Shown: in pieces, positions 17,656 to 26,426 of the stretch
Layout of the letters: each line of letters starts with the position of its first letter
Position numbering within the stretch: the stretch's first letter is position 1
NCBI RefSeq assembly: GCF_009766095.1
Contig: NZ_LMUD01000019.1
Location: forward strand, 215,877 to 268,315
From: Granulicella sp. S190
GTDB taxonomy: Bacteria > Acidobacteriota > Terriglobia > Terriglobales > Acidobacteriaceae
Reading direction: 5' to 3'
Length of the DNA stretch: 52,439 nucleotides
Made by a program: the position numbers and the translations under genes
The notes under the pieces: model-generated
The model's database searches: none
Seen by the model: the letters and a program-made list of their open reading frames with translations, nothing else
Told to the model about the DNA's origin: nothing

Positions 17656-18384
17656 TTAGACCGCAGATCGGCGAAGAGACCCATCCTCATCCAACCATGC
17701 ATAGAGCGCCTCAGCCAGATTCTTCGCGGCGGCAGAGCTATGCTCTCCTAGTCTCATCAAATCCCGCCATAAACCTGGTCGAACTGCGACATGGGCGAGA
17801 AAAGGAAGCATTCTCAACCGCCCATTCTCCCCTAGGAATGGATTCAGGTTCGGCAGTGTAGCGTCAGCATTATCGGATACGGCTTTGATGCAATAGAAAG
17901 GAACGCCCTTCCCAAGCGCGATCCTGGCAAGCGCAGCAGCCTCCATATCCACTAGACCGGCTCCATAACTCGTGGCTAATCTTTGTTTCTCCACCGCGTC
18001 CGCCACTTGCGTCGTGGTTGTCAGTACCGGCCACTCAGGTCGCGAGTCCTCTGGTCGAAATCTCTCCCCCGTCTTCGTATCGATAACCATTGAAGCGCGT
18101 GAAACCGACTCCGCCCCGATCGTTCCATCGAGTGCGCCCACCCAGCCGACAGAACAAACAGCATCAATCGCTGCAATCTTTTCAGCCTCAGCAGACGCCA
18201 CCGTTGCCCTTACTTCTCCCATACCGGCACACACCGCCACCCAGCATCCCTCGGCATGGCGAAACTCCCAAAGTGACGATCCTTTTGCCGACTGCCTGCG
18301 CTTCCATCCCCTCGCGCTTGCGTGGTTCACAAAAGGTTTTAGCTCGCCTTCGAGTGCGGCAACAATCGCAATCGTTCCCCTCAC
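17656..18384 (-). CDS. hpnG: Hopanoid-associated nucleoside phosphorylase/hydrolase HpnG
   Basis: A purine-nucleoside-phosphorylase-fold protein of 242 residues from GTG 18384. HpnG is known to release adenine from adenosylhopane, giving ribosylhopane. The start IAIVAALEGELKPF, the CAGMGEVRAT turn and VDMEAAALARIA, with its substrate-binding Met-Glu, match the nucleosidase fold; KAVSDNAD carries the usual catalytic-type Asp. The GTG overlaps the hpnA stop by 4 bases (GTGA), so translation is probably coupled; this decides the start even though the frame is open to 18432. Function is assigned from fold and from the order ispH-shc-hpnH-x-hpnA-hpnG. Confidence 0.88.
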   Translation of the reverse strand: MRGTIAIVAALEGELKPFVNHASARGWKRRQSAKGSSLWEFRHAEGCWVAVCAGMGEVRATVASAEAEKIAAIDAVCSVGWVGALDGTIGAESVSRASMVIDTKTGERFRPEDSRPEWPVLTTTTQVADAVEKQRLATSYGAGLVDMEAAALARIALGKGVPFYCIKAVSDNADATLPNLNPFLGENGRLRMLPFLAHVAVRPGLWRDLMRLGEHSSAAAKNLAEALYAWLDEDGSLRRSAV

Positions 18385-19397
18385 GCTGTATGTCCGTCTA
18401 GGGGTGGCGCGTACCCATGCGAGACAAACCACTCGATCGCCGTTCGCAATGCGTTATAGATTGGTAGCACCTGAAATCCAAGCTCGCGCTCTGCCTTTGC
18501 CGAGGAAGCGAACATCATCTTCTTGCCCATGCGAACTGCTTCTACCGTCGCACGCGGCTCTTTTCCTCTCAACCGTCCGGTAAAGTTCTCCTCGAAGAAA
18601 GCAAATGCCATCGCAACGCCATGTGGCACCTTCATCGTAGGAGATGGGAGTCCTGTAATTGCTGACATACGATCTAGAATTTGTTTGAGCGTTAGGTTTT
18701 CTCCGCCAAGAATATACCGCTCGCCTGGCGTACCACGTTCAAGCGCAACCACGTGCATGCGCGCTACCTCAGCAACATCCACGAGGTTCAGCCCGGTGTC
18801 CACGTATGCAGGAAAGTTTTTATTCAGAAAGTCCACAATGATTCGCCCAGTCGGAGTGGGCTTCGAATCGCCCGGCCCAATCGGCGTCGTCGGATTGAGG
18901 ATCATCACGTGCTGGCCCGCCTTCGCCGCCTGGATCACCTCCAACTCCCCAAGAAACTTCGATCGCTTGTAGTGCCCAATCATCTCGGCCAATGAGACTG
19001 GCGTCGCCTCATCCACAATCGTCCCGTCTCTCTGAAAACCCATCGTCGCCACACTCGACGTATAAACGATACGTTGTACTCCAGCCTCGCAAGCTAGCTT
19101 CAGTAACTCGCGCGTGCCGGTCACGTTTGAGGCATACATCTGATCTGGATCTCGCACCCACAGCCGATAGTCGGCAGCAACATGAATCAGAGCATCGCAA
19201 CCCTGCAACGCAGATCTCAACTTTGCTGGTTCGCGCAGATCCCCCGTCACCATGTCCGCGTCAATGCCTGCCAGGGAATCCAACCGGCTCGTCTGCCGCG
19301 TGAGCAACCGAAGGCTTGCGCCCTCTGCAGCATAGCTTCTGGCTACATGGCCACCGACGAAGCCCGTTGCTCCCGTAATAAATACGCGCACTCTCAC
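18381..19397 (-). CDS. hpnA: Hopanoid-associated sugar epimerase HpnA
   Basis: A 338-residue extended short-chain dehydrogenase/epimerase. The NAD-binding FITGATGFVGGHVAR is at the N terminus, GDLREPAKL and ALIHVAADYRLW are typical of this subfamily, and YKRSKF is the YxxxK catalytic pair. HpnA is found in most hopanoid operons but its reaction is not established. GTG at 19397 or 19391 can start it; GGAAAGA lies just upstream. It overlaps hpnG by 4 bases and lies 80 bp after the unknown 148-residue gene. Confidence 0.9.
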   Translation of the reverse strand: MRVRVFITGATGFVGGHVARSYAAEGASLRLLTRQTSRLDSLAGIDADMVTGDLREPAKLRSALQGCDALIHVAADYRLWVRDPDQMYASNVTGTRELLKLACEAGVQRIVYTSSVATMGFQRDGTIVDEATPVSLAEMIGHYKRSKFLGELEVIQAAKAGQHVMILNPTTPIGPGDSKPTPTGRIIVDFLNKNFPAYVDTGLNLVDVAEVARMHVVALERGTPGERYILGGENLTLKQILDRMSAITGLPSPTMKVPHGVAMAFAFFEENFTGRLRGKEPRATVEAVRMGKKMMFASSAKAERELGFQVLPIYNALRTAIEWFVSHGYAPPLDGHTA

Positions 19398-19477
19398 TCT
19401 TTCCAGCCAAACTGGCAGACTAACTCTGAAGCGCCAACCAAAATGCTATCCGGCAAACTCTACGCCCGACATCAGTC

Positions 19478-19924
19478 TTAGTCCAGCTTCTCCGGTTCGA
19501 TCTGGATGTTTTGTTCGCCCGCAGCCTTCTTCTCCCAGTACTTTTTCACCCAGGCTTCGAAGGTCTTGCCTGCTGCCGTATCTCGACCACTGAACGCAAG
19601 CGCCGTAATGTCCGAGTAAGTGATACTTACCTTCGTCTTCTCATTCACTGGAAGGATGCGGACAAACGAATCTGCGAGAGAGGCACCTGTCCGTCGATCG
19701 AAAAGGTATCCAATCACTTGAGACCCATCTTTACGGGTGACTGTAATATCGCCGCGATAGTCAAAAGCCTTCTCCAGCGCTTCGGTGATCTCTTGATCGG
19801 TCGCAAGCGTCGGTATCCAGCCTTCGAGTTGTTCACGGTCGCGACCCGCAATGTGCTCAAGTTCGTCAGCACTCTGATGCCGCAACTGTTCGATCTTCAG
19901 ATGTTCCTGTTGTTCCGTAGCCAT
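19478..19924 (-). CDS. 148-residue protein of unknown function inside the hopanoid operon
   Basis: I do not recognise a named family. The first 55 residues are helical and charged. The middle (about 55-115) looks like a small beta barrel: FDYRGDITVTRKDGSQVIGY, then SFVRILPVNEKTKVSITY, ending SDITALAFSGRDTAAG. That pattern recalls SH3/LSm-type barrels. The C-terminal helix is basic (FEAWVKKYWEKKAAG). No signal peptide or membrane helix. It starts 5 bases after the hpnH stop, with GGAG within the end of hpnH, so it is co-translated with it. The position suggests a helper role in hopanoid synthesis. Confidence 0.8.
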   Translation of the reverse strand: MATEQQEHLKIEQLRHQSADELEHIAGRDREQLEGWIPTLATDQEITEALEKAFDYRGDITVTRKDGSQVIGYLFDRRTGASLADSFVRILPVNEKTKVSITYSDITALAFSGRDTAAGKTFEAWVKKYWEKKAAGEQNIQIEPEKLD

Positions 19925-19929
19925 GACAC

Positions 19930-21069
19930 CTAGTCTCCTGAGATCGATTGCAGTTCTGTCTTCGTTGTCCCGACTGGAGCTTGAATCTGAATCAGCGGAC
20001 TCTCATGCTCCGGTCGCCACTCGTTGAGCAGCTTCTGTGCGCCCTCATCAGGGTAGAGAGACGCAAACATATACCTCTTGGCCGTGGTCAGAAGTCCCTT
20101 CAGGGAGCTGAAGTTATAGTCCACCGCAGACGCTTCGTGTCCGGAGTGCACCATGCAGTTCGCGCACTGGGGATTACCGCTCTTCGCGCCGTAATTCTCC
20201 CACTTGGTGGAGTCCAGCAGCTCCTGAAAGGTATCTGCGTAGCCATCCTGCAGTAGGTAACATGGCTTTTGCCAACCGAAGATGCTGAAAGTCGGCATTC
20301 CCCACGGCGTACATTCAAAGTTCTGCTTCCCCATCAGAAATTCGGAAAAGAGGGGGTGAGTATTGAACTGCCACTCTTTTTTGCGGTTGGAGAGTATGGC
20401 GCGAAACATTCTGCGGGACTTCGCTTTACCGAGAAAATGATTCTGATCAGGCGCCTTATCGTAGGTATATCCCGGCGATACCATCATGCTCTCGACACCG
20501 GCGGCCATCATCTCGTCGAAGTGAGCACGAACACTATTCGGATCCGCCCCGTCGAATAAGGTCGTGTTGGTCGTAACGCGGAAACCAGCCGCAACCGCAG
20601 CCCGTACGCCCTCCATCGCAATGTCGTAGCCACCTTCGCGGCAAACCGAAAAGTCATGATGTTCGCGCTGACCATCCACATGGACTGAAAAAGAAAGATA
20701 CTTGCTCGGCTTGAACAAGTGCAGCTTCTCCTTCAAAAGGAGAGCATTGGTGCACATATAAACGTACTTCTTGCGCGCGACCAATCCAGCTACAATCTCG
20801 GGCATCTGAGGATGCAGCAATGGTTCTCCACCGGGAATCGAAACCATCGGCGTTCCGCACTCTTCCACAGCCTTGAAGCAGTCCTCCGGAGAAAGCTCCG
20901 ACTTCAGAATGTGCGCGGGATACTGAATCTTACCGCAGCCGGCGCAAGCCAGGTTGCAGCGAAATAACGGCTCAAGCATCAGCACGAGCGGATACTTCTT
21001 CCGGCCCATCAACTTCTGCTTCAAAACATAAGTTGCAACCGTCCAGGCTTGCGAGACTGGCACTGCCAT
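19930..21069 (-). CDS. hpnH: Adenosyl-hopene transferase HpnH (radical SAM)
   Basis: HpnH joins a 5'-deoxyadenosyl radical to diploptene, giving adenosylhopane, the first step in making extended hopanoids. The radical SAM cluster motif is CNLACAGC at 38-45 (CxxxCxxC). The SAM-contact GGEP is in SIPGGEPLLHP near 74-84, and the C-terminal domain has further cysteines (CTPWGMP, CYLLQDGY, CANCMVHSGHE). Length 379 matches the family. GGAGGAG stands just before the ATG. It lies 37 bp after the cyclase gene. Confidence 0.95.
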   Translation of the reverse strand: MAVPVSQAWTVATYVLKQKLMGRKKYPLVLMLEPLFRCNLACAGCGKIQYPAHILKSELSPEDCFKAVEECGTPMVSIPGGEPLLHPQMPEIVAGLVARKKYVYMCTNALLLKEKLHLFKPSKYLSFSVHVDGQREHHDFSVCREGGYDIAMEGVRAAVAAGFRVTTNTTLFDGADPNSVRAHFDEMMAAGVESMMVSPGYTYDKAPDQNHFLGKAKSRRMFRAILSNRKKEWQFNTHPLFSEFLMGKQNFECTPWGMPTFSIFGWQKPCYLLQDGYADTFQELLDSTKWENYGAKSGNPQCANCMVHSGHEASAVDYNFSSLKGLLTTAKRYMFASLYPDEGAQKLLNEWRPEHESPLIQIQAPVGTTKTELQSISGD

Positions 21070-21106
21070 TGGTGTCTCCTCCAGATAAATTGTTGTTGCG
21101 GGCGGT

Positions 21107-23131
21107 TTAGTGAGCCGATCCGCTCTTCATAGCGCGTTCGTACGTGGTCAGTGCCAACAACGGGAAGTACTGCTTATACAAGTGGTACCCGAGATAGAAC
21201 ACGCGGGGAAATCCGGTTCCAGTGTAGTAACTCTCGCCATTGCGTCCTGGGACAAGTTCATCCCAGCTTCCATCCTCGTGCTGGCGATCTATCAGCCAGC
21301 GAATACCCTTCGCTACCGAGTCGGACCGGGTATCTCCTGCCGCTAGCAATCCGAGCAAAGCCCAGGCCGTCTGCGATGGCGTACTTGGTCCAATACCTCG
21401 CTGATTCGGATCGTCATAGGTCCCGCAGGTCTCGCCCCATCCGCCATCCGCATTCTGTACCATGCGAATCCACTCGGCAGCCTGTTGCACGGCCGGTTCA
21501 TGGTTCCAGAAACCCATCGCCTCAAGTCCGCGCAGAACAAGAAAGGTTCCGTAGAGGTAATTGACGCCCCAGCGTCCGAACCAACTCCCGTCGCTCTCCT
21601 GCTCTTTCAGAATGAATTGAATAGCTTTTTCAACGCGCGGGTCCTTGCGGCTAACGCCATAAAGCGCCAGCATCTCCAGCATGCGCCCGGTAATATCGAC
21701 TGTCGGCGGGTCCAGCATCGCGTTGTGGTCGGCAAACGGGATGTACTGGAAGATCATCTTGGTGTTGTCACGATCGAAGCTTGCCCAGCCGCCGTTCTTG
21801 CACTGCATCGCCCAGATCCAGTTCAACGCACGTTGGCAGGCGTCATATTGGTATCGCTCCCGGGGATTATCCACACAGTTAAGCGCAAGAAGAACCTGCC
21901 CAGTATCATCGACATCGGGATAAAACTCATTGTTGAACTCGAAGTACCAGCCACCCGGCTCCACGTTCTTGACCTTCTCCGCCCAATCGCCTTTTTGACG
22001 GACTTCTTTAGTCAAGATCCAGTCTGCCGCCTTCAACATACGCGGATCATCTTTGCAGACCCCTGCCTCGCCGAGGGCGTACATCGCCTGTGCCGTATCC
22101 CACACAGGGGGAAAGCAAGGTTGCATGCGGAACGTCGGCGTGGGGTAGTCCTCTGTACCATCCGGACAATCGATACCCAGCTTCTCAAACTCATCCAGTG
22201 CGCGAATCATCTGCGGATCGTCCACCGAGCGCCCCAGGCATCGCAGCGCGACAATCGAGTTCAGCATCGCAGGGTAGATAGCCCCAAGTCCATCCGACTT
22301 CTCAAAGCGTTCCAACATCCACGCTTCCGCACGCTTCAACGCAATCTTTCGCAGCGGCCGAATGTGGACCCGTTCCGCCAGGTGCATGATTCGATCGACG
22401 GCTAGAAAGAAATTACGCCAACCCAGCGGTTTCTTCTTATCCCAGCGAAGATGCATGTTGGCATGTTCGCGGCCGCCTACAAAAAGCTCCTCAAGTCCCT
22501 GCTCCGGAGTCAACTTCTTAAACGGTTTCTTCGCATAGATAATCGACAACGGTACAAGAATGCCGCGCGACCACGAAGAGATCTCGTAGATATTGAAGTA
22601 ACACCAGTTCGGAAACAGAACGATCTCCGGCGGAATTGCCGGTACTGCGTCATAGTCGTATTGCCCCAGCGCACAAAGATAGATCTTCGTAAAGGTGTTG
22701 CACTCCACCACGCCGCCGTGCGCCAGCACCCACTCCCGTGCCTTCACCAGCACCGGATGATCCTTCGACCAACCCATCAACTTCAGGGCAAGATAGGCTT
22801 TTACTCCATAGCTGATGTTCGACGGCCCGCCAGGATATAACCCCCATCCACCGTCTTCGTTCTGATGACGCAGGATCTCATTGACAGCGCGCTCCATCCG
22901 TCCCGGATCGCCTGTCCCGAGCAGCGTATGCATGAAGATGTAATCCGACTCCAGCATGCTGTCGGCTTCGAGCTCCCCGCACCAATACCCGTCGGGGTGT
23001 TGCTGGCTGAACAGCCAATCCTTCGCCCTTGCCACACCATCCGTAATGCGCTCCAGACCCACATCCATCCGCCCAAAGCGCGGCTGTGCTGGCTGATCGA
23101 GGCCCTTCGGATTACTTATAGATATACCCAT
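21107..23131 (-). CDS. shc: Squalene-hopene cyclase
   Basis: The cyclase turns squalene into hopene and hopanol in one proton-started cascade at the membrane. The acid motif DVDD is in FYPDVDDTGQVLLAL at about residue 406 from ATG 23131. Several QW repeats stiffen the two alpha-barrels, for example QNEDGGWGLYPGG, CKNGGWASFD, QESDGSWFGRWG, QNADGGWGET and QHEDGSWDE. Length 674 is typical (630-720). The frame also opens with TTG at 23140, but ATG 23131 has GAGAG at a better distance. It starts 30 bp after the ispH stop. Confidence 0.97.
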   Translation of the reverse strand: MGISISNPKGLDQPAQPRFGRMDVGLERITDGVARAKDWLFSQQHPDGYWCGELEADSMLESDYIFMHTLLGTGDPGRMERAVNEILRHQNEDGGWGLYPGGPSNISYGVKAYLALKLMGWSKDHPVLVKAREWVLAHGGVVECNTFTKIYLCALGQYDYDAVPAIPPEIVLFPNWCYFNIYEISSWSRGILVPLSIIYAKKPFKKLTPEQGLEELFVGGREHANMHLRWDKKKPLGWRNFFLAVDRIMHLAERVHIRPLRKIALKRAEAWMLERFEKSDGLGAIYPAMLNSIVALRCLGRSVDDPQMIRALDEFEKLGIDCPDGTEDYPTPTFRMQPCFPPVWDTAQAMYALGEAGVCKDDPRMLKAADWILTKEVRQKGDWAEKVKNVEPGGWYFEFNNEFYPDVDDTGQVLLALNCVDNPRERYQYDACQRALNWIWAMQCKNGGWASFDRDNTKMIFQYIPFADHNAMLDPPTVDITGRMLEMLALYGVSRKDPRVEKAIQFILKEQESDGSWFGRWGVNYLYGTFLVLRGLEAMGFWNHEPAVQQAAEWIRMVQNADGGWGETCGTYDDPNQRGIGPSTPSQTAWALLGLLAAGDTRSDSVAKGIRWLIDRQHEDGSWDELVPGRNGESYYTGTGFPRVFYLGYHLYKQYFPLLALTTYERAMKSGSAH

Positions 23132-23161
23132 GAAAATCAAACTCTCTGTCTACGATTCTCG

Positions 23162-24124
23162 TTAGCGGTTTACTGGAGGAGCAGATGCGATAGCCTGGAC
23201 GATCTCAGGCGGCAGACCAAAGCGAACATTCTCTGGCATCACTTCAACCTCATCGACCGAACCGTAGCCCATCGTCTGCAGATACTCGACAACATCCTTC
23301 ACCAGAACCTCGGGTGCAGAGGCGCCCGCAGTCACTGCGACCGTGTCAACCCCGTCCAGCCATTCGGGCCGGATCGCATCTGCCGTATCGATCAAATAAG
23401 AATTTGTATCCAGATTCTTCGAAACCTCGACCAGGCGATTCGAATTCGAGCTGTTCGTCGATCCAACCACCAGCACCAGGTCAGCTCCATGAGCAACATT
23501 CTTTACCGCCACCTGCCGGTTCTCCGTCGCGTAGCAGATGTCCTGCGAGTGCGGACCGACGATGTTTGGGAACTTGTTCTTCAGCGCTTGAATCATGTCG
23601 CGGGCTTCATCCAGCGACAGCGTCGTCTGCGTCAGGTAGGCCACACGATTAGGGTCAGGAACAACAAGATCAGCAACCTCCTGCACAGTGGAAACCACCT
23701 GCGTCACATCCGGAGCCTCGCCCTGCGTGCCTTCGATCTCATCATGGTCGCGATGGCCAATCAGAACCAGCGAATATCCCTGCTTCGCAAACTTGATCGC
23801 CTCCACGTGGACCTTTGTAACCAGCGGGCAGGTCGCGTCGATAACCTTAAGACCGCGCTCCTTCGCCCGGTCACGAACCGCAGGCGAAACACCGTGAGCC
23901 GAGTAAATTACCCGTGCTCCCTCAGGAACCTCGTCGAGTTCGTTAACAAAGATCGCGCCCTTCTTGGCTAAGTCCGTCACAACATAGCTGTTGTGAACAA
24001 TCTCTTTCCGAACGTATATCGGAGCGCCAAACGTCTCCAGCGCAATCTGTACGATGTCAATCGCGCGTACAACGCCGGCACAGAAGCCGCGAGGCTTGAG
24101 AAGGAGAACCCGCTTAGTTTTCAT
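23162..24124 (-). CDS. ispH: 4-hydroxy-3-methylbut-2-enyl diphosphate reductase (IspH/LytB)
   Basis: IspH makes IPP and DMAPP in the last step of the MEP pathway, using a 4Fe-4S cluster held by three cysteines. These are in KPRGFCAGVVRAID, DATCPLVTKVH and DICYATENRQ. The substrate-binding histidines are in KEIVHNSYVV and GHRDHDEIEG, and NSSNSNRL binds phosphate. ATG at 24124 gives the normal N terminus KTKRVLLLKPRGFC but has no ribosome binding site; a GTG at 24175 lies within a GGGAGGTGA sequence and would add 17 residues. Placed first in the hopanoid operon, it supplies precursor for squalene. Confidence 0.95.
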   Translation of the reverse strand: MKTKRVLLLKPRGFCAGVVRAIDIVQIALETFGAPIYVRKEIVHNSYVVTDLAKKGAIFVNELDEVPEGARVIYSAHGVSPAVRDRAKERGLKVIDATCPLVTKVHVEAIKFAKQGYSLVLIGHRDHDEIEGTQGEAPDVTQVVSTVQEVADLVVPDPNRVAYLTQTTLSLDEARDMIQALKNKFPNIVGPHSQDICYATENRQVAVKNVAHGADLVLVVGSTNSSNSNRLVEVSKNLDTNSYLIDTADAIRPEWLDGVDTVAVTAGASAPEVLVKDVVEYLQTMGYGSVDEVEVMPENVRFGLPPEIVQAIASAPPVNR

Positions 24125-24222
24125 TTTATTGTCGCGACCGATCTCGGAGGCGTGGTCAAGGATGGTTGTAGTCACCTCCCTAGTATACCGCGTCTACCTC
24201 TCGATCGGAACCAAAGTGAACC

Positions 24223-24250
24223 ATTCTAGGTGCAATCCTAACTTGCTCAA
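24223..24250 (-). promoter_or_regulatory. Possible sigma-70 promoter for ispH and the hopanoid operon
   Basis: On the minus strand TTGAGC (24250-24245), 16 bases, then TAGAAT (24228-24223). It lies just past the metallothionein terminator and about 45 bases before the GTG at 24175. Match to consensus is fair at both elements and the spacing is one short of the optimum. Confidence 0.4.
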
Positions 24251-24265
24251 AAGTCTTAAAATTGA

Positions 24266-24299
24266 ACAAAAAATGCGCCTTTTTACGCCTTCAGCGCAT
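24266..24299 (-). terminator. Terminator behind the metallothionein gene
   Basis: On the minus strand ATGCGC, a loop of about 15 bases that contains more partial pairing, GCGCAT, then a run of T. It begins about 28 bases past the metallothionein stop codon and would separate that message from ispH. Confidence 0.55.
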
Positions 24300-24326
24300 C
24301 GTTCCGTTGCAACTTTTCGTCCGCCA

Positions 24327-24482
24327 TTATAGCTTTTGACTCTCACAGGCCGGGTGGCCGCAGTCGCACTCAAGCTTGGTTGAACCTTTTGCAGTTTCAC
24401 AGTAAGCGGAGCAGTACTTCTGCCCTTGCGGCGGAGTACACGTACACCCGTCCATCGCGCACTTCTTGGAATCGTTCGACAT
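24327..24482 (-). CDS. Small metallothionein-like protein
   Basis: A 51-residue gene found by direct reading: MSNDSKKCAMDGCTCTPP at the start, then KYCSAYCE near 22-29 and ECDCGHPAC at 38-46. Eight cysteines (8, 13, 15, 24, 28, 39, 41, 46) and one histidine (43) follow the CxxxxCxC...YCSxxC...CxCxHxxC pattern of bacterial metallothioneins such as SmtA and BmtA, which bind zinc, cadmium or copper ions in the cytosol. AGGAG lies about 8-9 bases before the ATG. It lies 84 bp after recN on the same strand, and a terminator follows. I see no SmtB-type regulator nearby. Confidence 0.88.
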   Translation of the reverse strand: MSNDSKKCAMDGCTCTPPQGQKYCSAYCETAKGSTKLECDCGHPACESQKL

Positions 24483-24566
24483 CCCTCACTCTCCTGATCA
24501 TCTATATCACTCGTACCTACGATGCCGCTTTCAGGTGGATAAGATGTTCAAGGCCGCTCCCTATCA

Positions 24567-26261
24567 TTATCGGCTGCTCTCCAGCAGATGCGCCGCATGC
24601 TTCAGGCTTGTCTCCGTCAACTTTGCTCCACTTAACATCCGAGCAATCTCCTGAGTGCGCTCCGAGTCTTCCATCCTGCGAACCTCGGTCTGCGTTCGCC
24701 CCCGCTTCTCCGTCTTTTCAATCAGGAAATGTTGATCCCCAAACGCTGCAATCTGCGGAAGATGGGTAATGCATAGGACCTGCTGTCCCTTGGATAAAGT
24801 CTTTAGCTTCCGTCCAACCGCCTCCGCTGCACGACCTCCAATACCGATATCGATCTCATCAAACACCAGCGTTCGCGGTAGAACCGACTTTTTCTTCCGC
24901 CCCTGGCCACCTGACACAGCCTCTTCCACCGTCACTTTCAGGGCCAGCATCACGCGTGACATCTCACCCCCGGATGCAATCTCGTGCAGCGGCTTCAACG
25001 GCTCTCCTGCATTGGTAGCAATCAGGCACTCCACCTGATCCCACCCGTGGGAGGTCCAGCTCTCCGGCGACTCCACCGCCGTTACGCGAACATGAAACCG
25101 CGTACTCATGGCAAGATCATTGATCTGCGCCTCGGCCAGCTTCTCCAGCCGCTTTGCAGCCTCTGTACGGCTTGCTGTGAGCGTGGTCGCGGCAGCTTTG
25201 TAAGTCACAGCATCCTGATCCTGCTTCGCCTTTAACTCAATCAGCAGCGCATCACGATTTTCAACCTCAGCCAGCTGCCTCGCTGCCTCTGCGCCAAAGT
25301 CGATTACCTCTCTCAACGTCTGTCCATACTTTCGCTTCAGCCGATCAAGCGCCGCCAGCCGATCTTCAATCTCCTCCAGACGCCCCGGAGCCGCGTGAAC
25401 ATTGTCCGCGAAGTCACGCACTTCGGCATCGACATCTTCAACAATTGCCTTCGCTGCGGCCAGTTGTTGCGCAGGCTCCTGAAACCGTGCGTCGTATCGC
25501 GCCAGTTCCTCAACATGTTTCAGCGCCGCACCCAGAGCACTCTCGGCGGAGTTCTCCGACTCGTAGAGCAGCTCGTGCGCGTTCATCGCCGCGGTATACA
25601 GCTTCTCTGCATTGCCCAACACACGCTTCTCGGCCTCGAGCTGCGCATCTTCATCGTCCGCATTCAAACCAGCCTGGTCGATCTCTTTACTCTGAAACCG
25701 CCACAGATCCGCCATCCGCAGGCGATCCTGTTCGGCAGATTGCAACTCGTCAAGTCTGTCGGTGGTCGTCTTCCACACCGCAAACGCCTCCGCTACACCT
25801 TCGGTGCTGACCGCACCAAAGCGATCCAGCAGGCTCCGTTGCTGCACCTGATCGAACGAACCCATCGTCTCGCCCTGCGAGTGAACCAGCGCAAGCTCAG
25901 GAGCGAGCTGACGCAACACCCCCACAGTCGCCGGCTGGTTATTGATAAAGACACGCCCCTTGCCATTCGCCAGAATCTCACGCCGCAGCAGAAGATGATC
26001 GGACTCAGAGTCGATCCCATTCGTCTCGAGAATCGCCGCCGCCCCCGTCGTCAGCTCAAAGACGCAGCCGACCACCGCCTTCTCTTCTCCATGACGGACG
26101 AAGTCTGCCGAAGCCTTTCCGCCCAGCAGCAACGCCAGCGCATCAATCAAAATCGACTTCCCCGCACCGGTCTCGCCGGTTAGCAGATTAAGGCCCAGCC
26201 CGAACGTAGCGACCGCACGATCGATCACAGCGTAGTTTTCCGCGCGTAACTCCAGCAGCAT
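24567..26261 (-). CDS. recN: DNA repair protein RecN
   Basis: A 564-residue SMC-like ATPase that acts at double-strand breaks. ATG 26261 leads directly into LRAENYAVIDRAVATF and Walker A GETGAGKS, with GAGG just upstream. Two coiled-coil arms occupy about 150-360, the ABC signature is ASGGEMSRVMLALK and Walker B LVFDEIDIGIGG, followed by the HLPQIAAFGDQHF switch. All family motifs are intact. It is divergent from the Tol-Pal operon. Confidence 0.96.
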   Translation of the reverse strand: MLLELRAENYAVIDRAVATFGLGLNLLTGETGAGKSILIDALALLLGGKASADFVRHGEEKAVVGCVFELTTGAAAILETNGIDSESDHLLLRREILANGKGRVFINNQPATVGVLRQLAPELALVHSQGETMGSFDQVQQRSLLDRFGAVSTEGVAEAFAVWKTTTDRLDELQSAEQDRLRMADLWRFQSKEIDQAGLNADDEDAQLEAEKRVLGNAEKLYTAAMNAHELLYESENSAESALGAALKHVEELARYDARFQEPAQQLAAAKAIVEDVDAEVRDFADNVHAAPGRLEEIEDRLAALDRLKRKYGQTLREVIDFGAEAARQLAEVENRDALLIELKAKQDQDAVTYKAAATTLTASRTEAAKRLEKLAEAQINDLAMSTRFHVRVTAVESPESWTSHGWDQVECLIATNAGEPLKPLHEIASGGEMSRVMLALKVTVEEAVSGGQGRKKKSVLPRTLVFDEIDIGIGGRAAEAVGRKLKTLSKGQQVLCITHLPQIAAFGDQHFLIEKTEKRGRTQTEVRRMEDSERTQEIARMLSGAKLTETSLKHAAHLLESSR

Positions 26262-26426
26262 AAGGCCCTCAGGCAAACTCGTATCGCGAGAATAGCAAAC
26301 CTGAACCGAAACCACTCTCCAGCCCACAAACTGATATCAGGCCGCACCTCGGCAGATGCCCCAACCCGATTGCCTGCTTCATTTCCCACAGTCACGATTT
26401 ACACTAACCACTGGTGGATAACAACT

